A stretch of DNA of 64,000 nucleotides from Oryzobacter faecalis (lineage in GTDB: Bacteria; Actinomycetota; Actinomycetes; Actinomycetales; Dermatophilaceae): NCBI RefSeq assembly GCF_046764005.1, contig NZ_JBKOFW010000002.1, positions 248,001 to 312,000 on the forward strand, given 5' to 3'. The translations under genes were made by a program, and so were the position numbers. The notes below the pieces were generated by a model. It worked only from the letters and a program-made list of their open reading frames with translations. It ran no database searches and had not been told where the DNA came from. Positions 24,016 to 33,041 of the stretch are shown here, piece after piece. Every line of letters begins with the position of its first letter. Position 1 is the first letter of the stretch.

Positions 24016-26687
24016 TCACTGCCTCCTGTGTCGTCGTCGTCCGACGGTACGGCATCCTCCGACCCGTCTGCGACCTCCGAAGCAGGCGCGCCGGACTCCG
24101 AGACCGCATCGTCATCGGTCAGGGGGGCGGCACCACCAACGGCGCCACCAACGGCACCACCATCTGCGGCGGACGCGGCGACCGATCCCTCCGCTGCTGC
24201 CTCGACGGCCTCGACCGCCTCCTCGACCTCACGCTCGGGGTTGCGGGCCACGCCGACGATGGCATCGCCCTTGCCCGCCTTGGCGAACTGCACGCCCATC
24301 GTGTTGCGGCCGGTGAGCCGGACGCCGTCGACGCGGGAGCGCACGACGTTGCCCTTCTCGAAGATGACGAGCACCTCGTCGTCCTCGTCGACGGTGAGGG
24401 CACCGACGAGGTCGCCGCCCTTGTCGGACATCTTGGCGACGGCGACACCGAGGATGGCGCGGCCCTTGACGTTCCAGTCCGACGCCTTCGAGCGCTTGGC
24501 CAGACCGGTCTCGAACACGACGAACACGTCGGGGTCCGAGCCCTCCTCGATGACCGACATCGACAGCAGCGAGTCGTCGCCGCGGAACTTCATGCCCGTG
24601 ACCCCGGAGGTCGCCCGGCCCATCGGGCGCAGCGTGGCGTCATCGGCGTGGAAGCGCACGGACTGGCCCTTGCGCGAGACGAGCAGGAGGTCGTCGCGCT
24701 CGCCGACGAGGCCGACGCCGACGAGCTCGTCGTCGCCGCGCAGGTTGACCGCGATGAGGCCGCCCGAGCGCGGGCTGTCGTACTCGGAGAGCCGGGTCTT
24801 CTTGACCAGGCCGCCCTTCGTCGCGAGCAGCAGGTACTCGGCCGAGGCGTAGTCGCGGATGGCGAGCACCTGGGCGATCTCCTCGCCCGGCTGGAAGGCG
24901 AGGATGTTCGCGACGTGCTGGCCCTTGCTGTCGCGGCCGGCGTCGGGCAGCTCGTAGGCCTTGGCGCGGTACACCCGGCCGTGGTTGGTGAAGAAGAGCA
25001 GCCAGTGGTGCGAGGTCGTCGTGAAGAAGTGGTCGACCATGTCCTCGCCGCGCAGGGCCGCGCCCCGCACCCCCTTGCCGCCGCGCTTCTGGGAGCGGTA
25101 GGCGTCGACGCGGGTGCGCTTGGCGTAGCCGCCGCGCGTGATCGAGACGACGACGTCCTCCTCGGGGATGAGGTCCTCCATCGACATGTCGCCGTCGAAG
25201 GGGAGGATCTCGGTGCGCCGCTCGTCGCCGAACTTCCGCACGATCTCGGCGAGCTCCTCGGAGACCAGCTCGCGCTGGCGCGCGGGTGTCGCGAGGATCG
25301 ACTCGTAGTCCTTGATAAGGGTGTCGAGCTCGTCGTGCTCGTCGACGATCTTCTGCCGCTCCAGCGCGGCGAGGCGCCGCAGCTGCATGTCGAGGATCGC
25401 CTGCGCCTGCAGCTCGTCGATCTCGAGCAGCTCCATGAGGCCCACCCGCGCGGCCTCGACGGTGGGGGAGCGGCGGATGAGGGCGATGACCTCGTCGAGC
25501 GCGTCGAGCGCCTTGAGGTAGCCGCGCAGGATGTGGATGCGCTCCTCGGCCTTGCGCAGCCGGTACGCGGTGCGGCGCTGGATGACGTCGATCTGGTGGT
25601 CGACCCAGTGCCGCACGAACGCATCGACGGGCAGGGTGCGCGGCACGCCGTCGACGAGGGCGAGCATGTTCGCGCCGAACGTCGTCTGCAGCTGGGTGTG
25701 CTTGAACAGGTTGTTGAGGACGACCTTGGCCACGGCGTCGCGCTTGAGGACGATGACGAGGCGCTGGCCGGTGCGGCCCGAGGTCTCGTCGCGGATGTCG
25801 GCGATGCCGGTGAGGCGACCGTCCTTGACGTGCTCGGCGATCTTCTGGGCGAGGGAGTCGGGGTTGACCTGGTAGGGCAGCTCGGTGACGACGAGGCACT
25901 GGCGCCCCTGGATCTCCTCCACCTCGACGACGGCCCGCATGATGATCGAGCCGCGGCCCGTGCGGTAGGCGTCGTCGATGCCGCGGGTGCCCATGATGAG
26001 CGCGCCGGTGGGGAAGTCGGGACCCTTGACCTCGGCCATGACCGCGGCGAGGGTCTCCTCGCGCGTCGCCTCGGGGTGCTGGAGCACCCACTCGGCCGCC
26101 GCCGCGACCTCGCGCAGGTTGTGCGGCGGGATCTGCGTGGCCATGCCGACCGCGATGCCGGCGCTGCCGTTGACGAGCAGGTTCGGGAACCGGCTGGGCA
26201 GGACCTCGGGCTCGAGGGTCTTGCCGTCGTAGTTGGGCTTGAAGTCGACGGTCTCCTCGTCGATGTCGCGCACCATCTCCATCGACAGCGGCGCCATCCG
26301 GCACTCGGTGTACCGCGGGGCCGCGGCCGGGTCGTCGCCCGGGGAGCCGAAGTTGCCCTGGCCCTGGACGAGCGGGTAGCGCAGGGACCAGTCCTGGACG
26401 AGGCGGACGAGGGCGTCGTAGATCGCGCTGTCACCGTGCGGGTGGTACTGGCCCATCACGTCACCGACGACGCGGCTGCACTTGTTGAAGCCGCGGTCGG
26501 GGCGGTAGCCGCCGTCGTACATCGCGTAGAGGACGCGGCGGTGCACGGGCTTGAGGCCGTCGCGCACGTCGGGCAGCGCTCGGCTGACGATGACGCTCAT
26601 GGCGTACTCGATGTACGACCGCTGCATCTCGGTGTTGAGGTCGATCGGCTCCGTGCGGTCGAACTCGACCGGGGGCTGCTCAGTCAT
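24012..26687 (-). CDS. gyrA: DNA gyrase subunit A
   Basis: This is an 891-residue protein; ATG 26687 was chosen because GAAGGA precedes it. It has the winged-helix breakage domain with catalytic Y126 (AAAPRYTECR) and the quinolone pocket GDSAIYD with S87 and D91, the susceptible residues. A C-terminal six-bladed DNA-wrapping domain contains the GyrA box region, and the tail is very acidic (last about 60 residues). With GyrB it forms the A2B2 enzyme that introduces negative supercoils ahead of replication forks. Cotranscribed after gyrB with a 114-base gap. Confidence 0.98.
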   Translation of the reverse strand: MTEQPPVEFDRTEPIDLNTEMQRSYIEYAMSVIVSRALPDVRDGLKPVHRRVLYAMYDGGYRPDRGFNKCSRVVGDVMGQYHPHGDSAIYDALVRLVQDWSLRYPLVQGQGNFGSPGDDPAAAPRYTECRMAPLSMEMVRDIDEETVDFKPNYDGKTLEPEVLPSRFPNLLVNGSAGIAVGMATQIPPHNLREVAAAAEWVLQHPEATREETLAAVMAEVKGPDFPTGALIMGTRGIDDAYRTGRGSIIMRAVVEVEEIQGRQCLVVTELPYQVNPDSLAQKIAEHVKDGRLTGIADIRDETSGRTGQRLVIVLKRDAVAKVVLNNLFKHTQLQTTFGANMLALVDGVPRTLPVDAFVRHWVDHQIDVIQRRTAYRLRKAEERIHILRGYLKALDALDEVIALIRRSPTVEAARVGLMELLEIDELQAQAILDMQLRRLAALERQKIVDEHDELDTLIKDYESILATPARQRELVSEELAEIVRKFGDERRTEILPFDGDMSMEDLIPEEDVVVSITRGGYAKRTRVDAYRSQKRGGKGVRGAALRGEDMVDHFFTTTSHHWLLFFTNHGRVYRAKAYELPDAGRDSKGQHVANILAFQPGEEIAQVLAIRDYASAEYLLLATKGGLVKKTRLSEYDSPRSGGLIAVNLRGDDELVGVGLVGERDDLLLVSRKGQSVRFHADDATLRPMGRATSGVTGMKFRGDDSLLSMSVIEEGSDPDVFVVFETGLAKRSKASDWNVKGRAILGVAVAKMSDKGGDLVGALTVDEDDEVLVIFEKGNVVRSRVDGVRLTGRNTMGVQFAKAGKGDAIVGVARNPEREVEEAVEAVEAAAEGSVAASAADGGAVGGAVGGAAPLTDDDAVSESGAPASEVADGSEDAVPSDDDDTGGSE

Positions 26688-26801
26688 CGGTGTCCTTCGC
26701 GTGTCGTGCGGTGCTTCGCACCAGAACCTCCGGTGACACACCCCGAACTTCGGGGTGCCTCGGCGAAGGTTCCGGCATCAGGCGGAAAAGTTGGGACGGC
26801 G

Positions 26802-28928
26802 TCAGATGTCGAGGAAGCGGACGTCGCGGGCGTTGCGCTGGATGAACGAGCGGCGCGACTCGACGTCCTCGCCCATGAGGATCGAGAAGATCTCGTCGGC
26901 CGCCGCGGCGTCGTCGAGGGTGACCTGGAGCAGGACCCGCTGGTCGGGGTCCATCGTGGTCTCCCACAGCTCGGAGTAGTCCATCTCGCCCAGACCCTTG
27001 TAGCGCTGGATCGGGTTGTCCTTCGGCAGGCGCCGGCCCTTGCTCTGGCCCTCGGCGACGAGGGCGTCGCGCTCGCGGTCGGTGAACGCGAACTCGTGCG
27101 GGGCGTTGCTCCACTTGAGGCGGTAGAGCGGGGGCTGCGCGAGGTAGACGTAGCCGGCCTCGATGAGCGGCTTCATGAACCGGAACAGCAGCGTCAGGAG
27201 CAGCGTGCGGATGTGCATGCCGTCGACGTCGGCGTCGGCCATGAGGACGATCTTGTGGTACCTGGCCTTCTCGATGTCGAAGTCCTCACCGATGCCGGTG
27301 CCGAACGCCGAGATGAGGGCCTGGACCTCCTGGTTGGCGAGCGCCTTGTCGAGGCGGGCGCGCTCGACGTTGAGGATCTTGCCGCGGATCGGGAGGATCG
27401 CCTGGGTGTGCGGGTTGCGGCCTCGGACGGCGGACCCGCCGGCGGAGTCGCCCTCGACGATGAAGACCTCGGAGACCGCGGGGTCCTTGGCCTGGCAGTC
27501 GCGCAGCTTGCCGGGGAGCCCGCCGGACTCGAGGACGCGCTTGCGGGTGGCCTCGCGCGCCTTGCGCGCCGCCATCCGGGCCGCCGCGGCCTGGATCGAC
27601 TTGCGGACGATCTCGCGCCCCTCGTTCGGGTGGCTGTCGAGCCAGGCGCCGAACTCGTCGGTCATGGCGCGCTGGACGAAGCCCTTGACCTCGGAGTTTC
27701 CGAGCTTGGTCTTCGTCTGGCCCTCGAACTGCGGCTCGCCGAGCTTGACGCTGATGACGGCGGTCAGGCCCTCGCGGACGTCGTCGCCGGTGAGGTTGTC
27801 GTCCTTGTCCTTGAGCTGGTTCTGCTTGCGCGCGAAGTCGTTGACGAGCTTGGTCAGCGCCGCGCGGAAGCCCTCCTCGTGCGTGCCGCCCTCGTGGGTG
27901 TTGATGGTGTTCGCGTACGTGTGGACCGACTCGGAGTAGGCGGTCGTCCACTGCATCGCGAGCTCGAGGGAGAGGCTGCGCTCCTCGTCCTCGACCTCGA
28001 TGGCGATGACGTCGGCGTGCACCGGGTCGGAGCGCTTCGAGGTGACGAGGTGGTTGACGTAGTCGACGAGGCCGCCGTCGTAGCGGTAGGAGACCTGGCG
28101 GGCCTTCGTGGCGCGGGTCTCGCCACCGGCCTCGTCGTCCTCGTGGTCCTCGACGACGGTGATGTCGGCGTCGACGCCGTCGAGGTCGAGGTCGCCGTCG
28201 GCGGCCTCGATGACGCGCTCGTCGACGAGGTTGATCGTCAGGCCCTTGTTGAGGAAGGCCATCTGCTGGAACCGGGCGCGGATCGTCTCGTAGTCGTACT
28301 GGACGGTCTCGAAGATGTCGGGGTTGGCCCAGAAGGTGATCGTCGTGCCGGTGCGGTCGGTCTCCTCCATCGCCTCGAGCGGGCCCGCGGGCACGCCGTG
28401 GTCGAAGCGCATCCGGAAGGCGCGGCCCTTCTGCCGCACGCAGACGTCGAGGCGGGTGGAGAGCGCGTTGACGACCGAGGACCCCACGCCGTGGAGGCCG
28501 CCGGACACCTTGTACCCGCCGCCGCCGAACTTGCCGCCGGCGTGGAGCTGGGTGAGGACGAGCTCGACGGCGCTGACGCCCTCGGTGGGGTGGATGTCGG
28601 TCGGGATGCCGCGCCCGTTGTCCTTGACCCGGACCGCGCCGTTCTCCATGAGGGTGACGTCGATGGTGTCGGCGTACCCGGCGAGGGCCTCGTCGACCGC
28701 GTTGTCGACGATCTCCCAGACGAGGTGGTGCAGGCCGCGCTCGCCGGTGGAGCCGATGTACATGCCCGGGCGCTTGCGGACCGCCTCGAGGCCCTCGAGC
28801 ACGGTGATGGCCGACGCGTCGTAGGCCGGGCCCTCACCCGCGGGAACCGGCACGGCCTCCTGGCCGCTCGGCTCGGGGCCCGGGACCGGGGTCTCGTCGG
28901 GGGTCACGTCGGGCTGCTGCTCCGCCAC
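26802..28928 (-). CDS. gyrB: DNA gyrase subunit B
   Basis: This 708-residue protein starts at GTG 28928 behind GAAGGAG. The GHKL ATPase domain carries EIVDNAVDEALAG near residue 80 and the GGLHGVG lid. The TOPRIM domain carries EGDSAGGSA and the DADVDG metal motif. The C-terminus ends with the IQRYKGLGEM segment conserved in type IIA enzymes. It binds ATP and drives strand passage together with GyrA. An acidic 45-residue N-terminal extension precedes the conserved start. Confidence 0.98.
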   Translation of the reverse strand: MAEQQPDVTPDETPVPGPEPSGQEAVPVPAGEGPAYDASAITVLEGLEAVRKRPGMYIGSTGERGLHHLVWEIVDNAVDEALAGYADTIDVTLMENGAVRVKDNGRGIPTDIHPTEGVSAVELVLTQLHAGGKFGGGGYKVSGGLHGVGSSVVNALSTRLDVCVRQKGRAFRMRFDHGVPAGPLEAMEETDRTGTTITFWANPDIFETVQYDYETIRARFQQMAFLNKGLTINLVDERVIEAADGDLDLDGVDADITVVEDHEDDEAGGETRATKARQVSYRYDGGLVDYVNHLVTSKRSDPVHADVIAIEVEDEERSLSLELAMQWTTAYSESVHTYANTINTHEGGTHEEGFRAALTKLVNDFARKQNQLKDKDDNLTGDDVREGLTAVISVKLGEPQFEGQTKTKLGNSEVKGFVQRAMTDEFGAWLDSHPNEGREIVRKSIQAAAARMAARKAREATRKRVLESGGLPGKLRDCQAKDPAVSEVFIVEGDSAGGSAVRGRNPHTQAILPIRGKILNVERARLDKALANQEVQALISAFGTGIGEDFDIEKARYHKIVLMADADVDGMHIRTLLLTLLFRFMKPLIEAGYVYLAQPPLYRLKWSNAPHEFAFTDRERDALVAEGQSKGRRLPKDNPIQRYKGLGEMDYSELWETTMDPDQRVLLQVTLDDAAAADEIFSILMGEDVESRRSFIQRNARDVRFLDI

Positions 28929-28981
28929 GGGTCTCCTTCGTCGGGTGGCCCGCACCGGTGGTTCCGGCGGGGCCCATGGCA

Positions 28982-29012
28982 CGCGCCCGCGGCGTGGAAC
29001 GCCGTGGGCGCG
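28982..29012 (-). promoter_or_regulatory. Hairpin in the gyrB 5' leader
   Basis: A 13-bp stem (one G-U pair) with loop TTCCA on the minus strand is centred 69 bases upstream of the gyrB start and begins within about 10 bases of the expected transcription start. It could influence attenuation or mRNA stability. Confidence 0.5.
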
Positions 29013-29024
29013 GGATCACCCGCC

Positions 29025-29030
29025 ATTCTA
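29025..29030 (-). promoter_or_regulatory. -10 element TAGAAT of the gyrB promoter
   Basis: TAGAAT on the minus strand matches the TANNNT consensus, about 97 bases before GTG. No good -35 is seen at 16-18 bases, so strength or supercoiling sensitivity may rest on the -10. Confidence 0.4.
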
Positions 29031-29296
29031 CCGGTCGGAACCGTCAGGACATGCCTCGGGGAGGCCCGTGTGGGCACATTTCCGGCATTTTCGGGGCGCC
29101 GTCCGACCCCCGACACGCGCCCCCGACCCCCAGCGCGCCTGAGCGGCCTTCCCCGACCTCGCGCCCAGGGCCCATCCGGGGGGGACGCCGCGGGTGGCCA
29201 GGCACCGCCCGAGGACGGTCCGCGCGACCTCGGGGACCGGGGTCGGGCGCCGACCAGCTCGACGGTGTGGCGAGGCGGGCAGGCGTCATCCCGGCG

Positions 29297-30751
29297 TCAT
29301 CCGGCGCCGCGGGCGAGGGTGCGTTCGAGGAGGCCGCGCACGTCGTCGCTCAGCTGCGGTTCGGGCAGCTCGACGTCGAGCGGCGGCACCGAGCAGCGCA
29401 CGCCGTAGCAGAAGGCGTCGGGCAGCCGGCGGCTCGCGGCCGCCTCCCGGGCGAGGACGGAGAGGCGGTCGTCGGCGAGGAGGCCCTGCCACGCGCGGGC
29501 ATCGCCCTCGGGCAGCTGGTCGAGGGTGACGGTGCGCTCGAGGGTGCGGCCGGCGAACCCGCCGGTGCGGCGGACCACCACCTCGGTGCCGCCCCCGGGG
29601 ACCTCGGCGGCCCGGTCCGGCACGGGTGCCTCGGCGCCGTCGGGAGCGGGGGAGGGGGCACCGGTCGATGCGGCCCCCAGCACGCCCACCGCCTCCCACG
29701 CCGACCGGACCGCCGCCACGACCTCGGATCCCTCTCCGTGCCGGGCGGTGGCGGCCTGCACGGTGAGCCCTGCGAAGGTCGAGAAGTCGCAGTCGGCCGA
29801 GATGTCGCCGGTGATCGTGTCGAACCAGACCCGGCCGGCGACCTCCCAGGCGGGGCCACCGAGGGTGGTGGCGACCACGTGGAAGGCCTTGTTGGGGATG
29901 CCGGAGTTGATGTGGACACCGCCGTTGTCGTCGGTGGTGTCGACGTAGTCGCGCATGTGGGCGGGCTGGGGGTCCTGTCCCAGCCGTGGGTCGTCGTAGG
30001 CGGTGCCCGGCGCGGCCATCGACCGCAGGGCGACCCCCTCGACGTCGTCGCCGAGCAGCTCGGCCCCGACCAGCCAGTCGGCCTCGTCGGCGGTCTGCCC
30101 GAGGAGGCGCTGCTTGACGAGCACCCCGAAGACGTCGGAGACCGACTCGTTGAGCGCCCCCGACTGGTCCTGGTAGTTCAGGCCCGAGGTGTACTGCGTG
30201 ACGCCGTGGGCCAGCTCGTGCCCGATGACGTCGAGGCTGCGGGTGAAGGGCTGGAAGATGACGCCGTCGCCGTCACCGAACACCATCTGGCTGCCGTCCC
30301 AGAAGGCGTTGTCGTACTGGCGGCCGTAGTGCACGGTGGCGACGAGGGGGAGCCCGCGCCCGTCGAGGGAGTTGCGCCCGTAGACCTCCTGCCACAGCTG
30401 CCAGGTGGCGCCGAGCCCGTCGTAGGCCTCGGTGACCTCGCGGTCGTCGGTCGCCGGCGCACCCTCGGCGCGCACGAGGGTGCCGGGCAGGGTCGTGCCT
30501 CCGGCGGCGTCGTGGACCGCGCGCTGGGGGCCCTCGGCGGTCCCGCGTCGCGGGCGCGTCGTCGACGCCGCCTCGGAGCGTCCGGGTGAGCGTCGCAGCT
30601 CGCTCGTGCGGCGCGACCGGCGCAGGTCGGCGTCGGCGGCGAGGGTCGCCCGGGCCCACGCGGCGAGGGCGGGGTCGTCGGAGGAGGCGAGCGCCTCGAG
30701 GAGGTAGGGCGGGACGATCGAGCACCGGTGCGGCGCGGGCGGCGTCTTCAT
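29297..30751 (-). CDS. M4 (protealysin-type) metalloprotease with C-terminal emfourin-like domain
   Basis: This is a 484-residue protein. A short propeptide with the PPYLLEAL motif (about 14-21) is typical of protealysin-like enzymes, and there is no signal peptide. The zinc site is HELAHGVTQYTSG with the second Glu in GALNESVSDVFG; the HINSGIPNKAF substrate-binding segment is conserved. After a Pro-rich linker at about 370-395 the last 85 residues (VVVRRTGGFAGRTLERTV...) resemble emfourin, the proteinaceous inhibitor normally encoded beside such proteases. Enzyme and inhibitor thus appear joined in one chain, which would keep the protease latent. Confidence 0.85.
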   Translation of the reverse strand: MKTPPAPHRCSIVPPYLLEALASSDDPALAAWARATLAADADLRRSRRTSELRRSPGRSEAASTTRPRRGTAEGPQRAVHDAAGGTTLPGTLVRAEGAPATDDREVTEAYDGLGATWQLWQEVYGRNSLDGRGLPLVATVHYGRQYDNAFWDGSQMVFGDGDGVIFQPFTRSLDVIGHELAHGVTQYTSGLNYQDQSGALNESVSDVFGVLVKQRLLGQTADEADWLVGAELLGDDVEGVALRSMAAPGTAYDDPRLGQDPQPAHMRDYVDTTDDNGGVHINSGIPNKAFHVVATTLGGPAWEVAGRVWFDTITGDISADCDFSTFAGLTVQAATARHGEGSEVVAAVRSAWEAVGVLGAASTGAPSPAPDGAEAPVPDRAAEVPGGGTEVVVRRTGGFAGRTLERTVTLDQLPEGDARAWQGLLADDRLSVLAREAAASRRLPDAFCYGVRCSVPPLDVELPEPQLSDDVRGLLERTLARGAG

Positions 30752-30788
30752 CCCCCAACCCTGCCTGCGGCCACCGACACCCGCACCC

Positions 30789-30809
30789 GGAGCCGCGTCA
30801 TCCGGCTCC
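30789..30809. terminator. GC-rich hairpin after the enoyl-CoA hydratase gene
   Basis: GGAGCCG and CGGCTCC arms with a 7-base loop, 15 bases past the stop codon of the minus-strand gene. No T-run, as usual for actinobacterial terminators. Confidence 0.4.
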
Positions 30810-30823
30810 CGGTGGTGGGGCTG

Positions 30824-31591
30824 TCAGCGGCGCAGGGCCGCGGCCATCCGCTCCTGCGCGACGTGACTGTGGAAGAGCAGCCCGGACAGCCGCGCCATCT
30901 CCTCGCCGTCGCGGTCGAACGCGGTGACGAGGTCGCGGTTCAGCAGCCGCTTGGCCTCGACGAGCCCCTGGCGGGCGCCGGCGCGGAGGTCGGCGAGCAC
31001 CGCGTCGACCGCGACGTCCATCGAGGCCTCGTCGGCGACAGCGGTGACCAGGCCGTGCTCGAGCGCCTCGCCGGCGCCGAAGGCGCTCCCGGTGAGGAAC
31101 CACGCCGACGCGGCCCGCGGGTGCAGCCTGGCCCGCAGCGGGATGGAGATGACGGCCGCGGCGAGCCCGAGCCGGACCTCGGTGAGGGCGAAGGTCACGT
31201 CGTCGCGGCAGACGACGAGGTCGGAGGACGCCACGAGGCCGAGACCACCGGCACGGACCGCCCCGTCGAGGCGCGTGACGACCGGGACCGGGAGGGCGGT
31301 GACGGTCCGCTGCAGGGCCACGATGGCGCGGGCGGACTCGACCATGTCGACGGTCGCGGCCTCCTTGAGGTCGGCACCGGAGCAGAACACCGGGTGCGAC
31401 GAGCGGAGCAGCACGCCGTGCAGCGACTCGTCGGCACCGGCCTCGGCGAGCGCCTGGCCCAGCTCGGCGACGAGCCGGCGCGAGAGGGCGTTGCGGTTGG
31501 CGGGCGAGTCGAGGGTGATGACGGCGATGCGGTCGTCGTCCTGCCGGTGCACCAGTGCGTCGCTCACGCCCTCGACACTAGCCAACGCCAT
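30824..31591 (-). CDS. Enoyl-CoA hydratase/isomerase family protein
   Basis: This 255-residue protein uses ATG 31591 with GGGAG upstream; GTG 31567, 7 bases after a TAGTGT -10, is a leaderless alternative. It has the crotonase fold: oxyanion-hole segments near HPVFCSGADLKEA and GAVRAGGLGLV. The usual catalytic glutamates are not both obvious: TEVRLGL retains one Glu at the second site, while the first site reads VRAGGLG. It probably acts on an acyl-CoA double bond in fatty-acid or side-chain degradation; the exact substrate cannot be told. Confidence 0.85.
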   Translation of the reverse strand: MALASVEGVSDALVHRQDDDRIAVITLDSPANRNALSRRLVAELGQALAEAGADESLHGVLLRSSHPVFCSGADLKEAATVDMVESARAIVALQRTVTALPVPVVTRLDGAVRAGGLGLVASSDLVVCRDDVTFALTEVRLGLAAAVISIPLRARLHPRAASAWFLTGSAFGAGEALEHGLVTAVADEASMDVAVDAVLADLRAGARQGLVEAKRLLNRDLVTAFDRDGEEMARLSGLLFHSHVAQERMAAALRR

Positions 31592-31669
31592 CCGCGCTCT
31601 CCCGAGTCGTGTGCTCAGGTGGCTGCCCTGGCGACCACCCGGGCACGCGACTCGGGGAGGGAGGGCGGG

Positions 31670-32143
31670 TCAGGCGGCCGTGACCCGCAGGACGGGGAAG
31701 CCGGGAGCAGCCGCGGCGAGCTCGGCGTCCGTGGAGTCCTTGGTCAGGCCCTCGACGAACCGGCCGACCTCCCAGCCCCAGCGGTCGAGGTACACGCGCA
31801 GCACCGGGCCGCGTTCGGCGACCGGCAGCTCGGTGAGGACGACGCGCTCGGTCCGCCGGCCGAGGGCCAGCTCGCCACCGCCGGCCGCTCGCGCGTTGCG
31901 GACCCACTGGGTGTTGCCGCGCGGCGCGACGAGGAAGCGTTCTCCGTCCAGGACGAGGAGGTTGACGACGACCGTGCGGGGCTCGCCGGTCCGGCGGCCC
32001 GGCACGGTGAGGACGCGCGAGCCCATGAGGCTGACCCCCCGCTCGGTGAGCCAGCGGACGGCGACCTGGAACCACCGGTCCATCCGGCCGTTCGGGGCCA
32101 CGTAGCGACGGGGGTCGGACGCAGGTCCGGGGGTGGGGGTCAT
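31670..32143 (-). CDS. Ddn-type F420-dependent nitroreductase family protein
   Basis: This 157-residue protein starts behind TTGAGGAGAG. It is a split beta-barrel with the family signature PGRRTGEPRTVVVNLL and APRGNTQWVRNARA, the deazaflavin-binding residues of Ddn-like (DUF385) enzymes. Members use reduced F420 to reduce quinones or nitro compounds. It is divergent from a TetR regulator, with a shared operator-rich gap overlapping its likely promoter, so it is the presumed target of that regulator. Confidence 0.88.
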   Translation of the reverse strand: MTPTPGPASDPRRYVAPNGRMDRWFQVAVRWLTERGVSLMGSRVLTVPGRRTGEPRTVVVNLLVLDGERFLVAPRGNTQWVRNARAAGGGELALGRRTERVVLTELPVAERGPVLRVYLDRWGWEVGRFVEGLTKDSTDAELAAAAPGFPVLRVTAA

Positions 32144-32160
32144 GGTCTCTCCTCAAGTGT

Positions 32161-32221
32161 GAGCACTGCTCTCGGTTTCAGTGTGGGTCGCAGTGCTGCT
32201 CCTTGTCAAGAGCAGTGCTCT
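32161..32221. promoter_or_regulatory. Duplicated TetR operator between reductase and regulator genes
   Basis: A perfect palindrome AGAGCA-G-TGCTCT lies at 32209-32221. The same sequence in opposite orientation (GAGCACTGCTCT) lies at 32161-32172, and a partial copy (GCAGTGCTGCT) between them near 32191. A minus-strand TTGACA (32204-32209) overlaps the right copy. Binding there would silence both genes. Confidence 0.65.
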
Positions 32222-32244
32222 CGTTCCTGTGGTTGGATGGAAGC

Positions 32245-32937
32245 GTGTCCCCCTCCCGTGCCGAGCGCCGCCAGGACGTCACCGACCGGATCCTCGAGAT
32301 CGCCCGGCGCCACCTGGCGACCGACGGTGCCGCGGCTCTGTCGCTGCGGGCCGTCACGCGCGAGCTCGGCATGGTGTCCTCGGCGGTGTACCGGTACGTC
32401 GCCAACCGCGACGAGCTGCTCACCCTCCTCGTCGTCGACGCGTACACCGACCTCGCCGACGCCGTCGACACCGCCGTGGCCGCCGTGGCGCGCCGGTCCT
32501 GGCAGGAGCAGGTCGTCGCCGGCTGCCTCGCCTTCCGCGCCTGGGCGGTCGACGACCCCTCGCGGTACGCCCTGCTCTACGGCAGCCCCGTCCCCGGATA
32601 CGTCGCTCCTGCCGAACGGACCAGTGGGCCCGGTACGCGGGTCGTCCTCCTGCTCTCCGCGCTCGTCGCCGAGGGGGTCGACCGCGGCGAGGTGTCCGCG
32701 CGGGTCCCCGGCGTCGCCCTCCCGCGCGCACTGGCCACCGGGCTGCGCGCCGTGGGCGAGGGTGTGGGCACCGGGCGCAGCCCCGAGGTCGCGGCGCGCG
32801 CGGTGCACCTGTGGGCGACCCTCGTCGGCGCCGTCAGCCTCGAGGTCTTCGGACAGTTCGGCCCCGAGGGCCCGCCCGAGGCCGCGGCGCTCCTCGAGCA
32901 CCAGGTGCGCCTCGTCCTCCACACCTTGTCGACCTGA
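32245..32937 (+). CDS. TetR-family transcriptional repressor
   Basis: This is a 230-residue protein starting at GTG 32245. The N-terminal helix-turn-helix (ILEIARRHLATDGAAALSLRAVTRELGMVSSAVYRYVANRDEL) is classic TetR; the C-terminal two thirds are ligand-binding helices of the TetR_C type found in regulators such as those with YRYV recognition helices. It is transcribed away from the Ddn-like reductase across a gap holding duplicated palindromes, so autoregulation and repression of that gene are likely. Inducer unknown. Confidence 0.88.
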   Translation: MSPSRAERRQDVTDRILEIARRHLATDGAAALSLRAVTRELGMVSSAVYRYVANRDELLTLLVVDAYTDLADAVDTAVAAVARRSWQEQVVAGCLAFRAWAVDDPSRYALLYGSPVPGYVAPAERTSGPGTRVVLLLSALVAEGVDRGEVSARVPGVALPRALATGLRAVGEGVGTGRSPEVAARAVHLWATLVGAVSLEVFGQFGPEGPPEAAALLEHQVRLVLHTLST

Positions 32938-32963
32938 CGAGGCGTGGTCCTGGCCTGAGTCGT

Positions 32964-33015
32964 GACCTACCGCCTGGTAGATGCTGTGATCACGACACTG
33001 ACCAGGCGGTAGGTC
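32964..33015. terminator. Bidirectional terminator between tetR and DUF721
   Basis: Perfect 15-base arms (GACCTACCGCCTGGT and complement) surround a 22-base loop that itself contains GTGATCAC. It lies between convergent genes, 27 bases from each stop. Confidence 0.75.
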
Positions 33016-33041
33016 GCGGATGGGGTGAGCTGGGGTGGGGA

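Larger units (their letters stand above)
28929..29296. other. gyrB upstream region
   Basis: This 368-base stretch without a gene holds the gyrB leader, a strong hairpin and a -10-like TAGAAT (listed separately). Between about 29040 and 29296 I see only high-GC spacer with short direct repeats (GGCGTCATCCCGGCGTCATCC near 29282) before the protease gene stop. Confidence 0.5.

Noticed and set aside
23790..29408. 1872-residue open frame on the plus strand opposite gyrA and gyrB
   Set aside because: It is a high-GC antisense shadow: its sequence is dominated by the biased residues that arise opposite Asp/Glu/Val-rich genes, and gyrA and gyrB are unambiguous.
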